This document shows, piece after piece, positions 7,834 to 13,698 of a stretch of 23,140 nt of DNA. Within the stretch, counting starts at the first letter, position 1. Each line of letters opens with the position of its first letter. The stretch spans positions 1 to 23,140 of the forward strand of contig CAYQDO010000014.1 of the NCBI GenBank assembly GCA_964416365.1, in the 5' to 3' direction. Below the pieces are notes generated by a model. It was not told the DNA's origin. It worked only from the letters and a program-made list of their open reading frames with translations, and did no database searches. The stretch comes from DUUS01 sp964416365. GTDB taxonomy: Bacteria; Bacillota_I; Bacilli_A; RF39; UBA660. The translations under genes and the position numbers were made by a program.

Positions 7834-8769
7834 ATGTTAAAAAAAATCATTGAAAGCTGTCAGTTTGTTAAAGATAATTCTAATTGGGTAAAAATTAATC
7901 ATGCTAAATTAAAAGAACTATGCTTACCAATTAATAAAAACTTCCATTGGTTACAAAATAATCCATATGAAGTATTAGATTTAGATATTGATACTCTTAT
8001 ACACTTTTTATTAATTTATCATTCTATAAGTTTTTCATTTTGGGGAAACCCTAAATGGACCATAAAAACACCAGAAGGAAATTTAGATGGATCATATGCC
8101 ATAATGTATTTACTACTAAATAAAATTAATAATAATCCTGATTTTGTTTGTTTTGATTATTTAAGTAATCTCTCTAAAGATGAATTTAAGAAATTATTAG
8201 AAGGTAATGTAGAAATTCCATTATTGGAAGAAAGGTATAATAATTTAGTTAATCTTAGCAAGATTGTAGTAAATAATATGAACGGAAACTTTTCCAACTA
8301 TATTAAAACTATCAACAAAGATGAAGATTTATTTACTATTATCATATATGAGTTTTCCAATATATTTAATGACGTTAGTATTTATAAAGAAAAGCCCGTA
8401 TATTTTTTTAAATTAGCTCAGTTACTTACGTCTGATATTTTACATATAAAAAAAATAAAAGAAAACATGGAGGTTGATTATTCTAACCTGGCAGGCTGTG
8501 CTGATTATAAAATACCGCAAATTTTAAGAAGTTTAAGTATTTTAGAATATCAAAGCGAGTTAGCTGAATTAATTGATAATAAAATAGAACTACCTAAAGA
8601 TAGTGAAATGGAGATTGAAATAAGAGCAAATACAATCATAGCATTAAAAGAACTAAGTCAAATATTTACAAATAATCCGATAGACATAAATGATGCAATA
8701 TGGTTAAAAAGTCAAAATAAAAATATTGCTCAAAATCCTTATCATTTAACAAGAAATAGATTTTATTAA
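7834..8769 (+). CDS. Queuosine salvage protein (DUF2419, queuosine 5'-phosphate N-glycosylase type)
   Basis: 311 aa, cytoplasmic. Family features: FWGNPKWTI (69-77), DGSYAI (85-90), FFKLAQLLTSDI (191-202), ADYKIPQILR (223-232), EIEIRANTIIA (260-270) and a terminal YHLTRNRFY. These match the Q_salvage/DUF2419 family (PF10343; human QNG1), which cleaves the glycosidic bond of queuosine 5'-monophosphate to release queuine for tRNA modification. The length fits a complete member, and D224 lies in the conserved active-site loop. ATG at 7834 follows AAGGAG (7820-7825). No queuosine synthesis or transport gene is nearby, so salvage from host or other microbes is inferred. The family is best known in eukaryotes and is scattered in bacteria. 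Confidence 0.87.
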   Translation: MLKKIIESCQFVKDNSNWVKINHAKLKELCLPINKNFHWLQNNPYEVLDLDIDTLIHFLLIYHSISFSFWGNPKWTIKTPEGNLDGSYAIMYLLLNKINNNPDFVCFDYLSNLSKDEFKKLLEGNVEIPLLEERYNNLVNLSKIVVNNMNGNFSNYIKTINKDEDLFTIIIYEFSNIFNDVSIYKEKPVYFFKLAQLLTSDILHIKKIKENMEVDYSNLAGCADYKIPQILRSLSILEYQSELAELIDNKIELPKDSEMEIEIRANTIIALKELSQIFTNNPIDINDAIWLKSQNKNIAQNPYHLTRNRFY

Positions 8770-8777
8770 TAGATTTA

Positions 8778-8786
8778 TGATATAAT
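8778..8786 (+). promoter_or_regulatory. Extended -10 promoter of the ABC exporter gene
   Basis: TGATATAAT in the 36-nt gap after the queuosine-salvage gene. The exporter therefore probably has its own start site, near 8793. Confidence 0.6.
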
Positions 8787-8805
8787 TCCTATTGAGAGTG
8801 AGAAT

Positions 8806-10497
8806 ATGAACTATAAAACAAAAATTAATCGTAGAATAATTAAACAAGCTAAAAGAGAATTTCTTTTTAAATATCTAAGTTCTATACTAATAAGATTAAT
8901 TGTTTTAATCATACCTATATTATTCAGTAAAGCAATCGATAATATTAATCTTGGGACATATAAAACAGCGATAATTTTCGTAGCTATAAATATTGTTTTA
9001 ATTATAATCCAAAGATTTGCTGAAATATTTAATACCTACTTATGGCATAAATTATATAACAAACTTTATGAAAAATATACAGATTTAGCACTGCAAAGTA
9101 CCTATAACAATTCTTTATTTAGTTTATCAAGAATAAGTAATAGTGAATTTATTAATATAATTAATAATGATATAAACATCATGGCTGAATTTTTTGGTAA
9201 TTTTGTAACTCGTAGTGTGCGAATAGTTGAATTCATAGTAATATTTATTTATTTCTATATTATTAATATTTACGTGGGTTTTGCTGGAACCTTAGTATCA
9301 ATTGTAGCCTTATTAATTTTATTTTTATCTCGAAAGAACATTGAAAAAGTTAATATTCAAAAATCATTAGAACTTGATCGTAAAACCAATGTTATGACAG
9401 AATTCTTTTTAGGTATTAAAGAAATTAAGAATTTTAATATATTTAAACAAATTAAAAACCGTGGCAAAAATTATACCAAAAACTACTATAATGCGGTATT
9501 AACACAAAGAGTTGTAGAAGATGGCTATAAATATTTTCTAACATTATTAATTGACTTATTTCGATTAGGGTTAGTTATATATGGCGTTGTTTTAATATCC
9601 AAAGGTCAAATGACTATGGGTACATTATTAATTGTTTATAACTATTATGCTCAGTTAATTGAAAATTTTACCGAATTTGCTTCTTTCACAATTAATTATC
9701 GTCAATTTAAAGTTGCTAAAAAACGTTATTATAAGTTAATAGAATACAGTCAGAACAAAACCGGAGATAACCATTATTATAATAATGATATGAAGGGTGC
9801 TATTGAATTTAAAAATATTTTATATGGCTACCGTGATAACCCTACTTTAAATAAAGTTAGTTTTAAAATCGAACCTACTTCAATAACCGCCATAACAGGA
9901 AAATCCGGTAGTGGTAAATCAGGTATCTTTGAGTTATTATTAAAACTTAATCGTCAACACGAGGGCAAAATTTTAATTGATAATCTCAATGCTAATGATT
10001 ATGATAATGACTATTATTTTAATAATATATGTTTAGTCAGTAAAGATCCTACATTCTTTAATATGAGTATTAGAGAAAATTTAAATATCATAAATGATGA
10101 TTTTTCCAAGATTGTAAGAATCTGTAAACAATTACAAATTCATGAGGAAATCATGCAATTAAATGATGGTTATGATACTGCCATAAGTACTACTGGCGCT
10201 CCTCTATCTAATACCTTAAAATACTTTTTAGGCATTGCCAGAGTTTTAGTAAGAGATTCCCAAATTATGTTATTTGATGAGGCTTTTGATACATTTGACA
10301 AAGAAACTAGATTAAAATTAATTAATTTACTACAAATTTACAAAAAGCATCATACTTTAATTATTATAACCAAAGAACCAGATATTTTGGAAATAGCTGA
10401 TCAAATCATTTTAGTAGATAAAAATAAAGTTATCAAAACAGGTAATCATCAATCTCTAAAAAGTAATGCAATTTATCAAAGTATTATTAAGAAATAA
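8806..10497 (+). CDS. ABC exporter half-transporter with degenerate ATPase domain
   Basis: 563 aa: an N-terminal six-helix membrane domain (about 20-305) of the type I exporter kind, then a nucleotide-binding domain (about 333-563). Walker A GKSGSGKSG (365-373) and Walker B IMLFDE (487-492, with the catalytic Glu) are intact. The other sites are altered: the Q-loop reads VSKDP with Lys 413 for Gln, the signature LSGGQ is LSNTL (467-471), and the switch His is Lys 523 (IITKEP). A composite site with a second, canonical half would fit, but no partner half-transporter lies next to it. ATG at 8806 has only a weak GAGTGAGA upstream. The gene is closed by its own terminator. Substrate unknown. Confidence 0.88.
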   Translation: MNYKTKINRRIIKQAKREFLFKYLSSILIRLIVLIIPILFSKAIDNINLGTYKTAIIFVAINIVLIIIQRFAEIFNTYLWHKLYNKLYEKYTDLALQSTYNNSLFSLSRISNSEFINIINNDINIMAEFFGNFVTRSVRIVEFIVIFIYFYIINIYVGFAGTLVSIVALLILFLSRKNIEKVNIQKSLELDRKTNVMTEFFLGIKEIKNFNIFKQIKNRGKNYTKNYYNAVLTQRVVEDGYKYFLTLLIDLFRLGLVIYGVVLISKGQMTMGTLLIVYNYYAQLIENFTEFASFTINYRQFKVAKKRYYKLIEYSQNKTGDNHYYNNDMKGAIEFKNILYGYRDNPTLNKVSFKIEPTSITAITGKSGSGKSGIFELLLKLNRQHEGKILIDNLNANDYDNDYYFNNICLVSKDPTFFNMSIRENLNIINDDFSKIVRICKQLQIHEEIMQLNDGYDTAISTTGAPLSNTLKYFLGIARVLVRDSQIMLFDEAFDTFDKETRLKLINLLQIYKKHHTLIIITKEPDILEIADQIILVDKNKVIKTGNHQSLKSNAIYQSIIKK

Positions 10498-10521
10498 AAT
10501 AGTTAAACTATTTTATTTTTT
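10493..10521 (+). terminator. Intrinsic terminator of the ABC exporter gene
   Basis: AATAAAATAGT (10493-10503), loop TAA, ACTATTTTATT (10507-10517), then T-run. The 5' arm includes the stop codon. Confidence 0.83.
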
Positions 10522-10544
10522 ATTTAAAAAAAGTTTTTTTCATA

Positions 10545-10553
10545 TGATATAAT
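10545..10553 (+). promoter_or_regulatory. Extended -10 promoter of the carboxypeptidase gene
   Basis: TGATATAAT, only 15 nt before the ATG at 10569, leaving a leader of about 9 nt that overlaps the ribosome-binding site AAAGGTGA. Confidence 0.6.
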
Positions 10554-10568
10554 ATTAAAGGTGACCCT

Positions 10569-11771
10569 ATGAGAAAATACTTAATAATATTTATAAGTTT
10601 ACTTGTTTTTTTTACCAAAAATGTATATGCCTTAGATATAGATTTAAAATCAGAAAATGTTCTTATATATAATCTTAGTGAAAATAAAATAGTTTATGAA
10701 CAAAACAGCGAAGAAAACACTAAAATTGCCTCTTTAACTAAAATTATTACAGTCTTAGTAGCTCTAGAAAATATTCAGAACTTGGATGATAAAATAACTT
10801 TAACAGAAGAAGTATTTAATGGCTTAGTAGAAGCTGATGCTTCAGTGGCTGGTTTTAAAACTAGCGAAACCGTTTCTTATAAAGATCTTCTATATGGAGC
10901 TTTATTACCTAGTGGAGCCGATGCAACACGTGCTTTAGCTATCAATTTATTTGGTAATGAACAAAATTTTGTTAAAGAAATGAACAAACTAATGGAAAAA
11001 TTGGAAATAAAAAGTACTTACTTTACTAACACTAGTGGTCTTGATGAAGAAGGTCAAAAAGCAACTTTAAAAGATCTATTAAAAATAATGTTGTATGCAT
11101 TTAAAAATGATCGATTTATGGAAATATTTAACTCTCAAGAATATACAATATCTAATGGTCGTTTAAAATTACTAAGTACTTTAAACTATTATGAAAAGAA
11201 ATATTCCTTAGATATCAGTTTTATTAAAGGTAGTAAGACTGGATATACTAATCAAGCGGGATTATGTTTGATTAGTTATGCCCAAAAAGATGGTTTAGAT
11301 TTACTATTAATTACGACAAAAGCTCCAATTGATGAAAATCGTTACCCCTATAATGTAACTGATGCTATAGAGGTTTATAATTATTATTTCAACAATTATA
11401 AATATGAAAGATTACTAACTGATAATCAAATCATTACAGACATAAAAACCAGATATAGTAAAAATAATAAAATAAATTTAGTATACAAAGGTTATGACTT
11501 TAGATATCTATTACCTGCTAATTATAATCGGAATGATATTAAGTTTAATTATAGAATTAATAAAGAGTATGTATCTTTTTTAACTAATCTTGAGGAACCC
11601 ATAGGAAAATTTTCTATAACATATGAAAATAATGAAATATATTCCAATGATTTGTTTTTAAAAGAAAAAGTAGATTTTTCAATCTACTCATTTATCGCTT
11701 ATTATAAATACCTCTTTTGTTTACTTATATTAAGTACAATCACTATTTTTTATCATAAAAAAAAGAATTAA
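10569..11771 (+). CDS. D-alanyl-D-alanine carboxypeptidase (low-molecular-weight PBP, family S11)
   Basis: 400 aa. A signal peptide (about 1-21, ending VYA) leads to the penicillin-binding domain, which trims the terminal D-Ala from peptidoglycan stem peptides outside the membrane. The three active-site motifs are present: SLTK (55-58, nucleophile Ser 55), SGA (115-117, in place of the common SGN) and KTG (223-225). After a beta-rich region, a C-terminal hydrophobic segment (about 372-394) followed by KKKN anchors the protein, where many family members use an amphipathic helix. The Ala for Asn in motif two is a conservative-looking variant of unknown effect. Its last codons overlap a convergent zinc-ribbon gene by 4 nt. 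A dacA-like role is inferred. Confidence 0.92.
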   Translation: MRKYLIIFISLLVFFTKNVYALDIDLKSENVLIYNLSENKIVYEQNSEENTKIASLTKIITVLVALENIQNLDDKITLTEEVFNGLVEADASVAGFKTSETVSYKDLLYGALLPSGADATRALAINLFGNEQNFVKEMNKLMEKLEIKSTYFTNTSGLDEEGQKATLKDLLKIMLYAFKNDRFMEIFNSQEYTISNGRLKLLSTLNYYEKKYSLDISFIKGSKTGYTNQAGLCLISYAQKDGLDLLLITTKAPIDENRYPYNVTDAIEVYNYYFNNYKYERLLTDNQIITDIKTRYSKNNKINLVYKGYDFRYLLPANYNRNDIKFNYRINKEYVSFLTNLEEPIGKFSITYENNEIYSNDLFLKEKVDFSIYSFIAYYKYLFCLLILSTITIFYHKKKN

Positions 11772-11788
11772 TCTCTATAATTCTTTTT
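11760..11788. terminator. Bidirectional terminator inside overlapping 3' ends
   Basis: AAAAAGAATT (11760-11769) and AATTCTTTTT (11779-11788), ten perfect pairs around a 9-nt loop. A and T runs give tails on both strands. It contains the carboxypeptidase stop and the last codons of the zinc-ribbon gene. Confidence 0.82.
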
Positions 11789-11938
11789 ATTATTTCTTGA
11801 AGCTTTACGAGCTCTACGACATTCTGGACATCTTTGTGGTTCACTATCAAGACCTTTTTCTTGGTAAAAGGCTTGTTCACCAGCAGAAAAAACGAATTCA
11901 CTACCGCAATCTTTGCATGTTAATGTTTTATCTTCCAT
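11768..11938 (-). CDS. Small zinc-ribbon protein, 56 aa
   Basis: The protein starts MEDKTLTCKDCGSEF and ends NYRD. Two CxxC knuckles, C8-C11 and C37-C40, should bind one zinc. The middle FSAGEQAFYQEKGL and the tail RCPECRRARK match the short zinc-ribbon family PF13451 (zf-trcl, 'probable zinc-ribbon domain'), common in Firmicutes and of unknown function. The basic C-terminal tail suggests nucleic-acid or ribosome contact, which is inference. ATG at 11938 follows AAGGAGG. The gene has the best promoter in the window (TTGACA-17-TATATT) and a leader of about 70 nt whose ribosome-binding site lies in a perfect inverted repeat, so translation is probably regulated. Confidence 0.9.
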   Translation of the reverse strand: MEDKTLTCKDCGSEFVFSAGEQAFYQEKGLDSEPQRCPECRRARKASRNNKKNYRD

Positions 11939-11996
11939 TTATATACCTCCTTTTTTAACGATTTATTTAATTTTAATTTCCCTTGAGGTATATAAA
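11938..11996 (-). promoter_or_regulatory. Leader hairpin that can mask the zinc-ribbon gene's ribosome-binding site
   Basis: In the mRNA, UUUAUAUACCUC (11996-11985) is perfectly complementary to GAGGUAUAUAAA (11949-11938). The 12-bp helix would cover GAGG of the Shine-Dalgarno site, the spacer and the A of the AUG, around an AU-rich 35-nt loop. The helix is AU-rich apart from the four pairs at the Shine-Dalgarno end, so it should melt fairly easily, as in an RNA thermometer. A protein- or ligand-controlled switch is equally possible. Confidence 0.6.
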
Positions 11997-12016
11997 AATA
12001 TCAATAAATCTATTAC

Positions 12017-12045
12017 AATATAACACGCAAAATCGATTGTGTCAA
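12017..12045 (-). promoter_or_regulatory. Consensus promoter of the zinc-ribbon gene
   Basis: TTGACA (12045-12040), 17-nt spacer, TATATT (12022-12017) on the minus strand. The start site should be near 12010. This is the only near-consensus -35/-10 pair I see in the window. Confidence 0.75.
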
Positions 12046-12065
12046 TAAAATAAATCTGTTATAAT
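12037..12065 (+). promoter_or_regulatory. Promoter of the 12084-13670 operon
   Basis: TGTTATAAT (12057-12065) with a weak TTGTGT (12037-12042) 17 nt before the TATAAT. Its -35 overlaps the -35 of the divergent zinc-ribbon promoter, so the two may compete for RNA polymerase. Confidence 0.6.
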
Positions 12066-12083
12066 CTTGTATAGGTGATAATA

Positions 12084-12290
12084 ATGAACCCTAGAGACAA
12101 AATAAAATTGTTGTGTGAGGTTGAAGAATTAATTGTAGAACTAGGCGGAATTGATGGACAACAATTCAATCAAATTGGTGTTACTATGTCTGAACTAGAA
12201 AATCCAACGAAAGAAACTATTATTAAATTAAGAGAATATCTGAATAAATTGAAAGAGCAAAAGGAGAATCAAAATAATTATGAGAGATAG
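12084..12290 (+). CDS. Small helical protein of unknown function, 68 aa
   Basis: Charged, predicted mostly helical, with a Lys/Glu/Gln/Asn-rich tail and no membrane segment. I do not recognise a family. ATG at 12084 is preferred over an in-frame GTG at 12075, because AGGTGA (12073-12078) lies 5 nt before the ATG. It is the first gene of a three-gene operon and overlaps the next coding region by 11 nt, which suggests coupled translation and perhaps a partner role for the E2-like protein. Confidence 0.72.
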   Translation: MNPRDKIKLLCEVEELIVELGGIDGQQFNQIGVTMSELENPTKETIIKLREYLNKLKEQKENQNNYER

Positions 12291-13128
12291 AAAAGATGGA
12301 AAACTAGTCAGAAATTTAGACGGAATGCATGGACTTATGATTTATATTAAACCATCTAGAGCTGATTCTGATGTTTATATAAATCAAAAGATCGATGTAA
12401 CCAATCTAGTTAAATATTATGAAAAAAACAGAAAAAAAGACGAAAATATTAAATTAACCTATTTTCATCTTTTCTGTACAGCTTTTGCTAAAACTGTTTA
12501 TAATCGTCCATTATTAAATCGTTTTATTATTAATAAAAGATTTTATGATCGTAAACAAATTAAGTTAGCATTTGTTGCTAAAAGGGAATTTACTGATAAT
12601 TCCGAAGAAAACTTTTCAGTAATAACTGTGGAAAATCAAGATAATTTGGAAAAATTAAAACAAAAAATATCGGGTCAAGTAAAAAGCATACGTTCAAGTA
12701 AAATGAACAGTGCCGATAAATTTATGGATACGATTGGAAAATTACCTGGTTTTTTAAGAAGAATAATCACAGGTATTATTAAGTTTGGAGATAACCATGA
12801 TTTAATACCTGAATCATTAACTAGCAATTCCATCTATCATGCTTCTGTTTTAGTATCCAATTTAGGTAGCATTAAATGTGGGGCTATATATCATAATTTA
12901 ACTGATTTCGGAACCAATTCTATATTAATAACAATTGGAGAGATTAAAGATGAACCAGTAGTTATTGATGGTAAAGTTGAAATTAGAAAAATGTGTGAGT
13001 TTGGTACTAATTTAGATGAAAGAATTGCTGATGGATATTACTTTGTAAAATCTTTAAAACTTTTCGAATATATTCTGCAAAATCCTAAATTATTAGATGA
13101 TACTATCGATACAGAAATAAAACTATAA
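12280..13128 (+). CDS. Stand-alone E2/CAT-like acyltransferase-fold protein lacking the catalytic His
   Basis: 282 aa. The sequence fits the 2-oxoacid dehydrogenase E2 catalytic / chloramphenicol acetyltransferase fold: an N-terminal strand-rich part, FHLFCTAFAKTVYNRPLLNRF (62-82), SVLVSNLGSI (189-198) and a C-terminal DERIADG (246-252). In E2 and CAT enzymes that last motif is (D)HRxxDG, with His as general base; here Glu 247 stands at the His position while Arg, Asp and Gly are kept. There is no lipoyl or E1/E3-binding domain and no dehydrogenase gene nearby, so it is not a normal E2 subunit. It may be a non-catalytic relative, or act by another residue. ATG at 12280 has AGGAG at 12262-12266, a long spacing, consistent with coupling to the upstream gene. 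Confidence 0.8.
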   Translation: MRDRKDGKLVRNLDGMHGLMIYIKPSRADSDVYINQKIDVTNLVKYYEKNRKKDENIKLTYFHLFCTAFAKTVYNRPLLNRFIINKRFYDRKQIKLAFVAKREFTDNSEENFSVITVENQDNLEKLKQKISGQVKSIRSSKMNSADKFMDTIGKLPGFLRRIITGIIKFGDNHDLIPESLTSNSIYHASVLVSNLGSIKCGAIYHNLTDFGTNSILITIGEIKDEPVVIDGKVEIRKMCEFGTNLDERIADGYYFVKSLKLFEYILQNPKLLDDTIDTEIKL

Positions 13129-13145
13129 GAATTTGAGGAGTTAAA

Positions 13146-13670
13146 GTGAAAAAAATTTATATTTTATCTTCATACACAGGAACCTGGTTTTCTAAGTTTT
13201 TGTCGTTTTTTTCTAGCGATAAATTTGTTCACATAAGTATTTCTTTAGATGATAAATTTACAGAAGTTTATTCTTTTGGTAGAAAAAATCCCAAATGGTG
13301 TTTGCCAGCTGGGTTTATTAAAGAGAATTTAAAATTAATATCTACCTACTACACTGATTCATTAACTAGAGTATACGAACTGAACATTACAGATGTACAA
13401 TATCGCAACTTAAAAAAAGTATTGAAAGACACATTTATTAATAATGCTTCTAAGTATCGATATAATATTAAGGGTTTACCGATGATAAATTTTAATTTGA
13501 GATACCATCGTAAATATCATTATGTTTGTAGTCAGTTCTGTGGAAAACTATTAAGTGATGCTGGCATTTATGAATTTAATAAAGACTATTCATTAATAAA
13601 ACCTTACGACTTAATTAATATTGAAGATTTACAATTAATCTACGAAGGAAAAATAAAAGATATCATTTAA
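13146..13670 (+). CDS. Permuted papain-fold (NlpC/P60, YiiX-like) hydrolase
   Basis: 174 aa, no signal peptide. His 29 lies in FVHISISLD, followed by a strand with TEVYSFGR (39-46), and Cys 128 lies in YVCSQFCGKLL. His before Cys is the order of circularly permuted NlpC/P60 enzymes (YiiX/YaeF type), which act on amide or thioester bonds of peptides, lipids or peptidoglycan precursors. The start is a GTG at 13146, preceded by a strong GAGGAG (13135-13140) at 5 nt. Last gene of the operon that also encodes the 68-aa protein and the E2-like protein; an acyl- or amide-processing pathway is possible but only inferred. Confidence 0.75.
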   Translation: MKKIYILSSYTGTWFSKFLSFFSSDKFVHISISLDDKFTEVYSFGRKNPKWCLPAGFIKENLKLISTYYTDSLTRVYELNITDVQYRNLKKVLKDTFINNASKYRYNIKGLPMINFNLRYHRKYHYVCSQFCGKLLSDAGIYEFNKDYSLIKPYDLINIEDLQLIYEGKIKDII

Positions 13671-13698
13671 AAAATACTTGTGTGATCAAGTATTTTTT
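13669..13698. terminator. Bidirectional terminator between the operon and phosphoketolase
   Basis: AAAATACTTG (13671-13680), loop TGTGAT, CAAGTATTTT (13687-13696), with A/T runs on both sides. It overlaps the TGA stop of the phosphoketolase gene. Confidence 0.9.
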
